Of a stretch of DNA of 64,000 bases, positions 27,933 through 37,894 are shown piece after piece. Source of the DNA: Saccharothrix syringae (GTDB taxonomy: Bacteria > Actinomycetota > Actinomycetes > Mycobacteriales > Pseudonocardiaceae). Made by a program: the position numbers and the translations under genes. Within the stretch, counting starts at the first letter, position 1. The number at the start of each line of letters is the position of its first letter. The notes beneath the pieces are model-generated. The model made no database searches and had not been told where the DNA came from. It saw only the letters and a list, made by a program, of their open reading frames with translations. Location: assembly GCF_009498035.1 (NCBI RefSeq), contig NZ_CP034550.1, positions 10,292,001 to 10,356,000 of the forward strand, in the 5' to 3' direction.

Positions 27933-29654
27933 TCAGGGGTGCTTCACCTCCACGATCGGCAGCCGCAGGGCACCGGGGGCGTCGGCGGGCACGGCCGGGT
28001 GCCGCGGGAGCACCGGGGCGACCCGCCGGTACCCCTCGCCCTGCGCGGGCCGCCGGTCCGGCTCGCCCTTGTTCGGCCACAGCGAGAACGCCCGCTCGGC
28101 CTGCGCGGTGATGGTCAGGGACGGGTTCACGCCCAGGTTCGCCGAGATCGCCGCGCCGTCCACCACCGACAGGCCCGGGTAGCCGTGGACCCGGTGGTAC
28201 GGGTCGATGACGCCGCCCTCCGGGTCCGCGCCGATCGGGCAGCCGCCGATGAAGTGGGCGGTGAGGGGGATGTTGAACAGCTCGCCCCAGGTGCCGCCGG
28301 GGATGCCGTCGATGTGCCGCGCCGCCAGCAGGTTGGCCCGGTGGCCGGCGGGGATGAAGGTGGGGTTCGGCTGCCCGTGCCCCTGCCTGGAGGTGAGCTT
28401 GCGGCGGCCGAACGCGCCCTTGCGGGTGTAGGTGGTGATGGAGTTGTCCAGGCTCTGCATCACCAGCAGGATCACGGTCCGCTCGCTCCACCGGTGCACC
28501 GACAGCAGCCGCGCCAGGCGGACCGGGTGCCGCACCGCCTGGGCGAGGAACTGCAGCACCCGCGGGGTGGACTTGGCGCCGTCGGTGGCCAGGGTCTGGA
28601 GCAGGCCCATGGCGTTGCTGCCCCGGCCGTAGCGGACGGGCTCGATGTGCGTCTGCTCGTCCGGGTGGATGGACGAGGTGATGGCCACGCCCCGGCTGAA
28701 GTTGCGCTCCTCGTCCACGGTGAAGCGGCCCGCGCCGATGATGGCCTCGGAGTTGGTCCTGGTCAGCTCGCCGAGCCTGGGCGAGAGGCGCGGCAGGGCG
28801 CCGGTGGCCCTCATGCGGTGCAGCAGCTGCTGGGTGCCCCACGTGCCGGCGGCGAGCACGACCTGGCCCGCGGTGATCGTGCGGCGGTGGCGGCGCACCT
28901 TGGCCCCGGTGCGGCGGGTGTGGACCGCCCACGTGCCGTCGGGCGCCTGGCGCAGGTCGGTGACGGTGGTCAGCGGGAGGACCTCGGCGCCGTTGCGCTC
29001 GGCCAGGTACAGGTAGTTCTTGACCAGGGTGTTCTTCGCGCCGACGCGGCAGCCGGACATGCACGCGCCGCACTCGGTGCAGCCGGTGCGGGCGGGGCCG
29101 GCACCGCCGAAGTACGGGTCCTCGGCCGGCTCGCCCGGCTCGCCGAAGAACACGCCGACCGGGGTGGGGTGGTAGCTGTCCGCCACGCCCATGTCCCGCG
29201 CGACCTGGCGCATGACCTCGTCCGACGGCGTGGTGGTCGGGTTCTCCACCACGCCCAGCATCCGGCTCGCCTGGTCGTAGAACGGGGCCAGCTCGGCCTC
29301 CCAGTCGGTGATGTGCGCCCACTGGCGGTCCTCGTAGAACGGCTTGAGCGGCCGGTAGAGGGTGTTGGCGTAGACCAGGGAGCCGCCGCCCACGCCGGCG
29401 CCCGCGAGGACCATGACGTTGCGCAGGGCGTGGATGCGCTGGATGCCGTAGCAGCCCAGGAACGGCGCCCACAGGTAGCGCCGCAGGTCCCAGGAGGTCT
29501 TGGCGAACTCGTGGTCGGCGAACCGGCGGCCGGCCTCGACGACGGCCACCCGGTAGCCCTTCTCGGTGAGCCGGAGGGCGGCCACGCTGCCGCCGAAGCC
29601 CGAGCCCACCACGACGACGTCGTAGTCGGTTTTGTTACCGGCGAGTTCACCCAT
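27933..29654 (-). CDS. choD: GMC-family oxidoreductase, ChoD-like
   Basis: 573-residue FAD-dependent glucose-methanol-choline oxidoreductase resembling mycobacterial ChoD (Rv3409c). FAD motif VVVGSGFGGSVAAL is at the N-terminus, and the GMC signature GAGVGGGSLVYANTL follows. The C-terminal catalytic His and Asn occur in HFIGGCPIGAD and SANLGVNPSLTITA. A Cys cluster GCTECGACMSGCRVGAKNT (C-x2-C-x2-C-x3-C) is present as in ChoD. The ATG at 29654 is favoured by TAACCT 7 nt upstream. Synteny with guaB3 and guaB2 matches Mtb. True cholesterol oxidase activity is not certain for this family. Confidence 0.88.
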   Translation of the reverse strand: MGELAGNKTDYDVVVVGSGFGGSVAALRLTEKGYRVAVVEAGRRFADHEFAKTSWDLRRYLWAPFLGCYGIQRIHALRNVMVLAGAGVGGGSLVYANTLYRPLKPFYEDRQWAHITDWEAELAPFYDQASRMLGVVENPTTTPSDEVMRQVARDMGVADSYHPTPVGVFFGEPGEPAEDPYFGGAGPARTGCTECGACMSGCRVGAKNTLVKNYLYLAERNGAEVLPLTTVTDLRQAPDGTWAVHTRRTGAKVRRHRRTITAGQVVLAAGTWGTQQLLHRMRATGALPRLSPRLGELTRTNSEAIIGAGRFTVDEERNFSRGVAITSSIHPDEQTHIEPVRYGRGSNAMGLLQTLATDGAKSTPRVLQFLAQAVRHPVRLARLLSVHRWSERTVILLVMQSLDNSITTYTRKGAFGRRKLTSRQGHGQPNPTFIPAGHRANLLAARHIDGIPGGTWGELFNIPLTAHFIGGCPIGADPEGGVIDPYHRVHGYPGLSVVDGAAISANLGVNPSLTITAQAERAFSLWPNKGEPDRRPAQGEGYRRVAPVLPRHPAVPADAPGALRLPIVEVKHP

Positions 29655-29726
29655 GCCTGGCAGGTTAGGCGTTACCCGAAGTAACAGGCTAGTTCCTGAT
29701 CGATCCAGACATCCGGGCACACCGAA

Positions 29727-29751
29727 GAGCCCCCGCTTTCCGCGGGGGCTC
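29727..29751 (-). terminator. Terminator downstream of guaB3
   Basis: 10-bp GAGCCCCCGC / GCGGGGGCTC stem with a 5-nt loop, about 36 bp after the guaB3 stop codon. Confidence 0.75.
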
Positions 29752-29787
29752 CCAGGTGAAATACCGGACGAAGCGGACGCGAGCCCG

Positions 29788-30921
29788 TCAGCCCCTGATG
29801 GTCAGGCCGACCTTCTGGAACTCCTTCAGGTCCGAGTAGCCGGTCTTGGCCATCGCCCGCTTGAGCGAGCCGAACAGGTTCGTCACGCCCCGCGGGTCCA
29901 CCGACGGCCCGAACAGCAGGCTCCGCAGGTCGACCACCTGGTCCACCCCGGTGGACACGTGGCTGCGCGGCACCGACGGGTGCGCCGACGCGGCGGTCCA
30001 GTACAGGCCCTGGCCCGGTGCCTCGGCCGCCGACGCCAGCGGCTCGCCCAGCATCACCGCGTCCGCGCCGCAGGCGATCGCCTTGGCCACGTGACCGCTG
30101 GTCAGCACGCCGCCGTCGGCGATCACGTGCACGTACCGGCCACCGGTCTCGTCCAGGTAGTCCCGGCGCGCCGCGGCCGCGTCGGCGATCGCGGTGGCCA
30201 TCGGGACGCCGATGCCGAGCACGGCGTCCGTGGTGGTCACGCCCGGCGTGTAGCCGTAGCCCACGATCACGCCCGCCGCGCCCGTGCGCATCAGGTGCAT
30301 CGCGGTCCGGTAGTCGCCGACGCCACCCGCGATGACCGGGATGTCCAGGTCGGCGATGAACGACTTCAGGTTCAGCGGCTCGCCGTCGCGCGAGACGTGC
30401 TCGGCGGAGATGATCGTGCCCTGCACGACCAGGATCTCCACGCCCGCGGCCAGCAGGTCCGGGGTCAGCTCGGCGGCCCGCTGCGGGCTCACCCGCACGG
30501 CCACCGTCACGCCCGACTCGCGCACCTGCTTGATCGCCTCGGCGATGAGGTCCATGCGCACCGGCGCGGCGTGCAGCTCCTGGAGCACCTTCACCGGCGC
30601 GGCCGGGTCGTCGGTGTCCTCCACGGCCCTGACCAGCCGGAACAGCGCCTCCTCCACGTCACCGTGCCGGGCCCACAGGCCCTCCGCGTTGAGGACGCCC
30701 AACCCGCCCAGCTCGCCCACCGCGACCGCCGTGCCCGGCGACACGATCGCGTCGGTCGGGTGGGTGATCAGCGGGATCTCGAACCGGTAGGCGTCGATCT
30801 GCCACGCCGTCGAGACGTCCTTCGAGGACCGGGTCCTGCGGGACGGGATGATCTCGACGTCGTCCAGCTCGTAGGCCCGCCTCGCGGTCCGGCCCATGCC
30901 GATCTCGACCAGATCGCGCAC
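29788..30921 (-). CDS. guaB3: GuaB3-family IMP dehydrogenase-related protein
   Basis: 377-residue TIM-barrel protein of the GuaB3 family, without CBS domains. The N-terminus (MGRTARRAYELDDVEIIPSRRTRSS region) and the phosphate-binding ADGGVLTSGHVAKAIACGADAVMLG are conserved. The loop where IMP dehydrogenase carries its catalytic Cys reads VVQGTIISAEHVS here, so no Cys is seen at that place. It lies 67 bp downstream of guaB2 in the same direction, as in Mtb Rv3410c. Reported roles of GuaB3 proteins vary, including GMP-reductase-like activity in some bacteria, so the reaction is open. Confidence 0.9.
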   Translation of the reverse strand: MRDLVEIGMGRTARRAYELDDVEIIPSRRTRSSKDVSTAWQIDAYRFEIPLITHPTDAIVSPGTAVAVGELGGLGVLNAEGLWARHGDVEEALFRLVRAVEDTDDPAAPVKVLQELHAAPVRMDLIAEAIKQVRESGVTVAVRVSPQRAAELTPDLLAAGVEILVVQGTIISAEHVSRDGEPLNLKSFIADLDIPVIAGGVGDYRTAMHLMRTGAAGVIVGYGYTPGVTTTDAVLGIGVPMATAIADAAAARRDYLDETGGRYVHVIADGGVLTSGHVAKAIACGADAVMLGEPLASAAEAPGQGLYWTAASAHPSVPRSHVSTGVDQVVDLRSLLFGPSVDPRGVTNLFGSLKRAMAKTGYSDLKEFQKVGLTIRG

Positions 30922-30988
30922 CTTCGTCGTCCTTCCGTGGAGCCTGCGTGCCCAAACCAGTGGACCTTACAGCCCACCGGTCCGTTTT

Positions 30989-32572
<1,584 letters not shown>

Positions 32573-32626
32573 TCAGCCCATGGTATCTGGACGTGGTCGG
32601 GGGTCCGCCCGGTACCGTGCGGGGTC

Positions 32627-33019
32627 GTGCCGCACGACGCGTTGCCACCAGACCCGTTCGCGGGTGACCCGGACGACCCGGCCCGGGCGCTCGGCGAGCC
32701 CGAGCACGACCACGACCACGACCACCCCCCGATGGACGACGCCGAGCGCGCCGAGCTGGTGGGCGACCTCAGCGACCTCGCCGTCTACCAGGCGCTGCTG
32801 GAACCCCGCGGGATCAGGGGGATCGTGGTGGACTGCGGCGAGTGCCAGGAACCGCACTACCACGACTGGGCGCTGCTGAGGTCGAGCCTGGAGCAGCTGC
32901 TGTCCGACGGGCGGATGCGCCCGCACGAGCCCGCGTACGACCCGGACCCGGCGACGTACGTGAGCTGGGAGTACTGCCGCGGTTACGCGGACGGCGCGAC
33001 CGCGGAGAGCGCGCGGTAG
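32627..33019 (+). CDS. DUF5319 family protein (Rv3412-like)
   Basis: 130-residue acidic soluble protein with no known function. The conserved central part reads AERAELVGDLSDLAVYQALLEPRGIRGIVVDCGECQEPHYHDW and further SWEYCRGYADG (quoted in parts to locate it: CGEC near residue 64). A CxxC plus His residues suggest possible metal binding, unproven. A HDHDHDH tract lies near the N-terminus. GTG 32627 has TACCGT 8 nt upstream. It sits opposite the rsdA-sigD genes exactly as Rv3412 does next to Rv3413c-Rv3414c. Confidence 0.85.
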   Translation: MPHDALPPDPFAGDPDDPARALGEPEHDHDHDHPPMDDAERAELVGDLSDLAVYQALLEPRGIRGIVVDCGECQEPHYHDWALLRSSLEQLLSDGRMRPHEPAYDPDPATYVSWEYCRGYADGATAESAR

Positions 33020-33080
33020 GGAAAGTGTGACGAAGCCCGCCCCGGCGGAGGCGGGACGGGCCTGCTCGTCGTCGGTCCGG

Positions 33081-34040
33081 CTACTCGCCGGCGCCCTGCG
33101 TGCCCTGGGAGCCCTGCGTGCCCCCGGAGGTCTCGCCGCCCGGGCTCTGGCCACCCGGGCTCTGCGTCTCGCCGCGGGTCTGCCCCGTCTGGCCGGAGGA
33201 CTCGCCCGAGGTGGGCAGCGGTGGCGGCGGCTCGGTGGCGTCCGTGGACGGGTTCGGCTCCGAGGTGGGCCGCGGCTCCGTGGTCTGGCTCGTCTGCTGC
33301 GTGGGCAGCACCTGCGACGTCGTGGACTGCGTGGTCGACACCTGCGGCAGCGTCGAGGTCGCCGACGTGGTGGCCGTGGACGGCGTGGCCGTCGGCGTGG
33401 CCGTGGTGCTCGCCAGCTCCTGCTTCAGCGACTCGTGCCGCTGGGTCAGGACGTCGCGCTCGTCGTCCTCGGACACCGACGGGAGGAACGCGCCCGCCTT
33501 CTCCAGGGCGGTCGCGGCCTCGCGGTAGCGGCCCTCGCGGAGCGCGGCGTTGGCGGTGTCGAGGTCGGTCCGGACCGCCACGGCGGCCTCGATCGACCGC
33601 GCGTGGTCGGAGTAGAGGACCCTGGTCAGGCCCCAGAGCGCGTCACCCGGCTGGGCGTCGCGCGCCACCAGGCTCACCCCGGTGAACGCGATGGCCAGCA
33701 CGGCGGCGGCGCTCGCGAGGGGGATGAGGTAGCGCCTGGGGCGCGGCTGGGGCCGGGCCGCGGCGATGGTCGCCACGGCGGTGTCGGTGTCCACCAGCTC
33801 GCCCACCGGGCGGCTGTCCACGTCGCGCCGCCACGCCAGCAGCAGCGCGTTCAGCTCGTCGTCGACGAGCGCTTCCGACTGCCGGGGGTCACGCCCGCCC
33901 AGTGCGTCCAGCAGTGCGTCGTCAGCCCGGATGCCCGCCAGGTCGTCCCCAGGTTCGACCAGGGCGTCATCGGGTTGCGGCGGTCTCTCTTCACGTCCGC
34001 GCACGACTTCTCCGTTGCCCTTCCCGTGCTGGTCAGCCAC
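33081..34040 (-). CDS. rsdA: Anti-sigma-D factor RsdA-like membrane protein
   Basis: 319 residues. The N-terminal cytoplasmic part (DDALLDALGGRDP and DELNALLLAWRRDVDSRP) matches the sigma-binding region of anti-SigD factors. One membrane helix lies near residues 102-122 (YLIPLASAAAVLAIAFTGVS). The outer part has a helical segment and then a long Thr/Ser/Pro/Gly-rich tail. It starts 1 bp after the sigD stop, so the two are co-transcribed, and it should hold SigD at the membrane until degraded. The Mtb equivalent is Rv3413c. Confidence 0.88.
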   Translation of the reverse strand: MADQHGKGNGEVVRGREERPPQPDDALVEPGDDLAGIRADDALLDALGGRDPRQSEALVDDELNALLLAWRRDVDSRPVGELVDTDTAVATIAAARPQPRPRRYLIPLASAAAVLAIAFTGVSLVARDAQPGDALWGLTRVLYSDHARSIEAAVAVRTDLDTANAALREGRYREAATALEKAGAFLPSVSEDDERDVLTQRHESLKQELASTTATPTATPSTATTSATSTLPQVSTTQSTTSQVLPTQQTSQTTEPRPTSEPNPSTDATEPPPPLPTSGESSGQTGQTRGETQSPGGQSPGGETSGGTQGSQGTQGAGE

Positions 34041-34041
34041 G

Positions 34042-34614
34042 TCAGACCACCTCCTCCGCCGCCAAGGCTTTGCGGAGGCGGGCCAGGGCGCGGTGCTGCG
34101 CCACCCGTACCGCGCCCGGCGTGGAGCCGACCGCGTCGGCGGTCTCCTCGGCCGAGAGGCCGACGACCACCCTGAGCAGCAGGATCTCCCGCTGCTTCTC
34201 CGGAAGGACTTTCAGGAGCGCGGCCATCCGGTCCGACAGCTCGCCCTGCATGGCGCGCTGCTCGGGGCCGGCCTCCGTCTCCGGGGCGTCCGGCACCTCC
34301 GGGACCGGCTCGGACCGGTTCCGGGCGGCTGAGCGATGCGCGTCGGCCACCTTGTGCGCGGCGATCCCGTAGACGAACGCCAAGAACGGCCGACCCTGGT
34401 CGCGATAGCTGGGCAGGGCCGTCAGCACCGCGAGACACACCTCCTGGGCCACGTCGTCCGCCGAAGCGAAAGACCTCTCCTGCCTTCCGACACGGGCGCG
34501 GCAGTACCGCACCACCAGGGGTCGGATGGATGCCAGGAGCCGCTCGATCGCGTGGCGGTCGCCATCGACGGCTGCGCCCACTTCGGCGTCCAGTCCGTCC
34601 CCCAAGTTGGTCAT
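34042..34614 (-). CDS. sigD: RNA polymerase sigma factor, SigD/ShbA type (ECF-like)
   Basis: 190 residues with region 2 (IRPLVVRYCRARVGRQ, DDVAQEVCLAVLTALPSYRDQGRPFLAFVYGIAAHKV) and region 4 (LPEKQREILLLRVVVGLSAEETADAVGSTPGAVRVAQHRAL), cited piecewise as landmarks. No region 1 or 3, so an ECF-type factor. In Mtb the orthologue is SigD; in Streptomyces ShbA drives transcription of the principal sigma factor gene. It is followed directly by its anti-sigma gene. Direct repeats at 34684-34716 lie about 70-100 bp upstream. Confidence 0.93.
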   Translation of the reverse strand: MTNLGDGLDAEVGAAVDGDRHAIERLLASIRPLVVRYCRARVGRQERSFASADDVAQEVCLAVLTALPSYRDQGRPFLAFVYGIAAHKVADAHRSAARNRSEPVPEVPDAPETEAGPEQRAMQGELSDRMAALLKVLPEKQREILLLRVVVGLSAEETADAVGSTPGAVRVAQHRALARLRKALAAEEVV

Positions 34615-34683
34615 CGCAGACAGCAGCCCCGGTGTTACGCGCAGGCGTATCGACAGAGAACAGCACGGGGCGACCGACGTCGC

Positions 34684-34716
34684 CCGTACCGGTGACCCCT
34701 ACCGTACCGGTCACCC
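34684..34716. promoter_or_regulatory. Direct repeat upstream of sigD
   Basis: CCGTACCGGTGACCC (34684-34698) and CCGTACCGGTCACCC (34702-34716) repeat with an 18-bp period and each contains ACCGGT. They lie 70-102 bp before the sigD start, so an operator is possible. No known regulator assigned. Confidence 0.35.
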
Positions 34717-34780
34717 GGCCGTGTGGGGCGCAACGGGTGCGGAGACGCCTCGCGACCTGCCGACACGCCGTGGACGGCGA

Positions 34781-34814
34781 GCCGGCCCGGCGACGGTGAC
34801 GTCGGCCGGGCCGG
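34781..34814 (-). terminator. Hairpin downstream of bldM
   Basis: GCCGGCCCGG and CCGGGCCGGC arms with an extra GACG/CGTC closing pair (one bulged base) about 50 bp after the bldM stop. A likely terminator of bldM transcription. Confidence 0.5.
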
Positions 34815-34863
34815 CAAGAGGAAGGAGCGTCGGTGTGACCCGCCTTACCCGTTCGCGCGGGTG

Positions 34864-35460
34864 CTAGGAGACCAGGCCGCGCCGGAAGCCGTGGGCCACG
34901 GCCTGCGCGCGGTCGCGCACGCCGAGCTTGCGGAACAGCCGGCGGGCGTGCGTCTTCACCGTGTCCTCGGACAGGTAGAGCTCGCGCCCGATCTGCCCGT
35001 TGCTCTTGCCCTGGCTCATGCCGCGCAGGACCTGCAGCTCGCGCTCGGTGAGCTGCACGCCCGGGTCGGAGGGCTGGCGCGGCGCGGGCACGCTGGTGCT
35101 CGCGAGGGTGTGCGCCAGCGCGGCGACCAGCTCGGGGCGCGAGGCGTCCCAGCGGAGGTAGCCGCGGGCGCCGCCGGCGATCGCGGCGGCGATGCTGCCC
35201 GCGTCGTCCGGTGCGCCGAAGACGATGACGTTTGCCTGCGGGTTGGCCGAGACGAGTCGCCGGGTCGCTTCGACCCCGGTCGGGACGGCGCGCTGGGTGC
35301 CAACCAGTACGACGTCGACCGGCTGCCGAGAGAACCGAGCCAACAACTCGTCACCGTGCGCTACGCAGTCGATGCGGCTAACCCCGGGGACAGCCGACAT
35401 CACGCGGGTGAGACCCTCCCGCACACTGCGCCGGTCGTCGCAAATAAGGACCGTGGTCAC
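34864..35460 (-). CDS. bldM: BldM-like atypical response regulator
   Basis: 198 residues, NarL-like. The C-terminal HTH (VLRGMSQGKSNGQIGRELYLSEDTVKTHARRLFRKLG region) and the ending AVAHGFRRGLVS match Streptomyces BldM, a developmental regulator that acts alone or with WhiI. The receiver keeps CDDR near the start, but the position of the phospho-acceptor (residue 54, in VVLVGTQ) is Gly, so it cannot be phosphorylated there. GTG at 35460 has GGAGGAG 5 nt upstream, clearly better than the ATG at 35496. No kinase gene is adjacent. The sigD/guaB/groEL context equals that in Streptomyces. Confidence 0.9.
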   Translation of the reverse strand: MTTVLICDDRRSVREGLTRVMSAVPGVSRIDCVAHGDELLARFSRQPVDVVLVGTQRAVPTGVEATRRLVSANPQANVIVFGAPDDAGSIAAAIAGGARGYLRWDASRPELVAALAHTLASTSVPAPRQPSDPGVQLTERELQVLRGMSQGKSNGQIGRELYLSEDTVKTHARRLFRKLGVRDRAQAVAHGFRRGLVS

Positions 35461-35540
35461 GGGGACTCCTCCCTGCAGCCGAGTGACGTTCCACATCCCC
35501 TATCGGACGCTAGGGGCCGAACCTTGACACGATCCGGTGC

Positions 35541-36464
35541 TTAATCCGTCAAGAAGTTCGTCTCAGCGTCTGCGTTCGGGGGTTCCCCGGAACGGAGCAG
35601 CGCAGTCGGGATCCACGGCGATCGGTCGGCCAGTCGTCGGCTGATGGGATCAGCTCTCCGCAACACGCAGCTCAGAGCGTTTTTTGTTCGAACCTTCATG
35701 TTCTGTTCGTCCGCAGAACTGCGGTCTTCCTGCAGGTTTGCGAGTACGAGTGCCGCCGGCCAGAACAACGACACCAGGTCCCGTTGGTCAGTGTGATTTA
35801 GGTCACAGTGCAGCAAACGGCGGCCCCTGTCAACGCTTTCGGGGGTTCCGAGCACCACGAGCGTGGTCCCCAGGACCAGGTCGGACTTGAGGATGTGTCG
35901 CGTTGCGCCCACCTCCCGGGCGATCCGGGCGGCCTCCTCGGCGGGCCCCACCGCGCGCTCCGCGTGACCGTCGGCCAACTCGATCTCCGCCGCCACCCAC
36001 TGGTGGCGCACCCGACTGCGCCAACCGAGCGGCCGGACCCTCCCGTGCAACCTCCGGGCTTCACCCACCCGTCCGGCCCCCACCGCGTCGGCCGCGAGCC
36101 CCAGCAACGCGTCCGCGAGCGCCCCGTCCGCGTCCACCCCGTCGGGATCCCCCCGCCGCGGTACCCCCGGTCCCCCGGTACCCCCGACCTCCACCGCCAC
36201 CCGCAGCGCCAGCGCGTCCAACCCCCGGGCCGCCGAGTGCCCCCCGAGCTGACGGCGGTGCGAAGCGAGCGTCGAGGCCGCCAACGACCCGAACAGCCCA
36301 CCCCCCTTGATCAACTCCCCCAACACCCCCGCCGCCGCCGCGTAATGCCCCTGCCCACCCAGCACCACAGCGGCCAACCACCGCTCCTCCACCCCACCCC
36401 CACCCGCAGCCGCCCAAACCCCGACCTCGGGCCGATCCCCGAACGCAGCACGCCGAACATCCAC
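35541..36464 (-). CDS. Conserved helical protein (Rv3415c-like position), TPR-like
   Basis: 307 residues, Ala/Leu-rich helices with a repeating pattern that could form TPR-like hairpins (LAAVVLGGQGHYAAAAGVL, WVAAEIELADGHAERAVGPAEEA). It occupies the position of Rv3415c between sigD and whiB3. GTG at 36464 follows GGAGG; the frame runs on upstream only through repeat array B. The C-terminal 70 residues are less helical, with a Cys and Trp (CVLRRADPISRRLADRSPW). Function unknown. Confidence 0.75.
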   Translation of the reverse strand: MDVRRAAFGDRPEVGVWAAAGGGGVEERWLAAVVLGGQGHYAAAAGVLGELIKGGGLFGSLAASTLASHRRQLGGHSAARGLDALALRVAVEVGGTGGPGVPRRGDPDGVDADGALADALLGLAADAVGAGRVGEARRLHGRVRPLGWRSRVRHQWVAAEIELADGHAERAVGPAEEAARIAREVGATRHILKSDLVLGTTLVVLGTPESVDRGRRLLHCDLNHTDQRDLVSLFWPAALVLANLQEDRSSADEQNMKVRTKNALSCVLRRADPISRRLADRSPWIPTALLRSGEPPNADAETNFLTD

Positions 36465-36491
36465 CCCACCATCCTCCGCCCCACCTCCCCT

Positions 36492-36689
36492 CCCCCACCC
36501 CCGCGTGTCCTCCACTCCAACCCCGCGTGTCCTCCACCCAGACACCGCGTGTCCTCCACTCAGCCCCGGCGTGTCATGCGCTCAACCCCCGCGTGTCATG
36601 CCTCCAGACCTCGCGAGTCGAACGCTCAGACCCCTCGTGTCGAACCTTCCGGACCGGCGAGTTCCACGTTCAGCCCCGGCGTGTTCAGC
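36492..36689 (-). repeat. 22-bp tandem repeat array B (9 units)
   Basis: Nine contiguous 22-bp units on the minus strand. In that direction the unit heads read GCTGAACACG, GTGGAACTCG, GTTCGACACG, GTTCGACTCG, GCATGACACG (twice) and GGAGGACACG (three times). The first unit overlaps the stop codon of the CarH-like gene (36685-36687), so the array is at its 3' end on the sense strand. It is an inverted near-copy of array C, with the units carrying GTTCGACACG and GTTCGACTCG identical in both. Confidence 0.88.
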
Positions 36690-37707
36690 AGACGGCGCGT
36701 TCCACCGCGTCCGCGGCCGCCGCGAGGTCGTCGATCCGCTCCGACGGCTGCGGCACGACCCCGCGCGCCCAGCCGGGACCACCCACGAACACGCGGACCT
36801 GCTGGCGCGTCCGGGGCAGCGCGACCACCACACCCGGATCGGCGTACCGCGGCAGTTGGGCCCACAGCACGACCGCCGCCGGTGCGGTTCGCCGAACGGC
36901 GGCGACCAGCGCGTCCAGCGGCAGCGCGGCACCGAACTGGCGCACGCCGACCCCGCGCTGGGCCAGCACCGCCGCCAGCGGGTAGAGGGGCAGGTCGTGC
37001 CGCTCGGCCGGCACGCACGCCAGCAGCACCGGCCGGTGGTTGCGCGGCCGCGTGACGACGGGCGTCGCGCGGATCATCGCGGTCCGCACGCACTCCTCCA
37101 GCAGGTGCGACACCTCCACGCCGGCACCCGAGTGCGCCCACCGCGCGGCGAGCGCCGCCATCACCGGGCGGACCACGTCGTCCCAGGTCGCGACCACCCC
37201 GTCCGCCTCGACGGCGGCCGCGAGCAGCGACTGCACCGCCGCCGAGTCCAGCGCCACCGCCGCCCGGCCCACGCCCCTGGCCCGCCGGTTGGCCGCGCCC
37301 AGGTCGAGGTCCCGGCGGGGCGCGGCACCCTCGTCCAGCTCGCCCCCGGTCAGCACGGGCGCGTCCGGCGACGGGTGCGACCGCGTGGCGCGCGGCCCGG
37401 GGACGGGCGCGGCGAGGGCGTACTTGGCGGCTTCGGCGGACGACGCTCCGCGCAGCAGGGCGCGCTGCATCAGCTCCAACCTGGCCACGTCCAGCGGTGC
37501 GTATTTACGGTGTCGCCCGGTTGTGTGATCACTGGGTCCGAGGCCATAGCGGCGGTCCCAAGTGCGGAGAGTAGCCGGCGCAATGCCCAGCCGACGGGCC
37601 ACCGCGGCCACCGAGAGCGTCACCGAATGGGCGGGATCATCGTCTGCCCCAATGGTTTCCGGTTCGCCTTCGGCCGCGGTGCCGTTGTGGTCGGGGGGCG
37701 TTGTCAC
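36685..37707 (-). CDS. MerR-family regulator with CarH-like cobalamin-binding region
   Basis: 340 residues. MerR winged helix at about 30-75 (LSVAAVARRLGIAPATLRTWDRRYGLGP region). The C-terminal half resembles the B12-binding module of CarH/LitR photoregulators. W190 is followed by nine residues and then Ser-His (CarH has W-x9-Glu-His). The Rossmann part has AERHDLPL with H237 at the expected lower-ligand place, and GVRQFGAALPLDALVAAVR. So cobalamin, and perhaps light, sensing is possible, but the Glu to Ser change is notable. It diverges from whiB3 with 187 bp between. Start taken at GTG 37707; shorter starts exist. Confidence 0.8.
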   Translation of the reverse strand: MTTPPDHNGTAAEGEPETIGADDDPAHSVTLSVAAVARRLGIAPATLRTWDRRYGLGPSDHTTGRHRKYAPLDVARLELMQRALLRGASSAEAAKYALAAPVPGPRATRSHPSPDAPVLTGGELDEGAAPRRDLDLGAANRRARGVGRAAVALDSAAVQSLLAAAVEADGVVATWDDVVRPVMAALAARWAHSGAGVEVSHLLEECVRTAMIRATPVVTRPRNHRPVLLACVPAERHDLPLYPLAAVLAQRGVGVRQFGAALPLDALVAAVRRTAPAAVVLWAQLPRYADPGVVVALPRTRQQVRVFVGGPGWARGVVPQPSERIDDLAAAADAVERAVC

Positions 37708-37818
37708 GGTGACATGGTCCGTTCACCTGATGTCACCGGCAACTTCGGGTTTGAACCGCGTCTGATCACCCATCGAATGAATTGCCGGCCCTCTGCCTCA
37801 GATCCTCTTGAACAAGCA

Positions 37819-37889
37819 TTGACGCGGTTCTACGGTGGATCATCGTTAAGCCGAATGGAGCAGTGCACGTCAATGGGCCAAGGAGGCGG
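37819..37889 (+). promoter_or_regulatory. Putative whiB3 promoter region and ribosome binding site
   Basis: TTGACG at 37819-37824 is a good -35 candidate, though no clear -10 stands out. AAGGAGG lies 8 nt before the whiB3 ATG, the strongest ribosome site in this area. Confidence 0.4.
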
Positions 37890-37894
37890 TCTCG

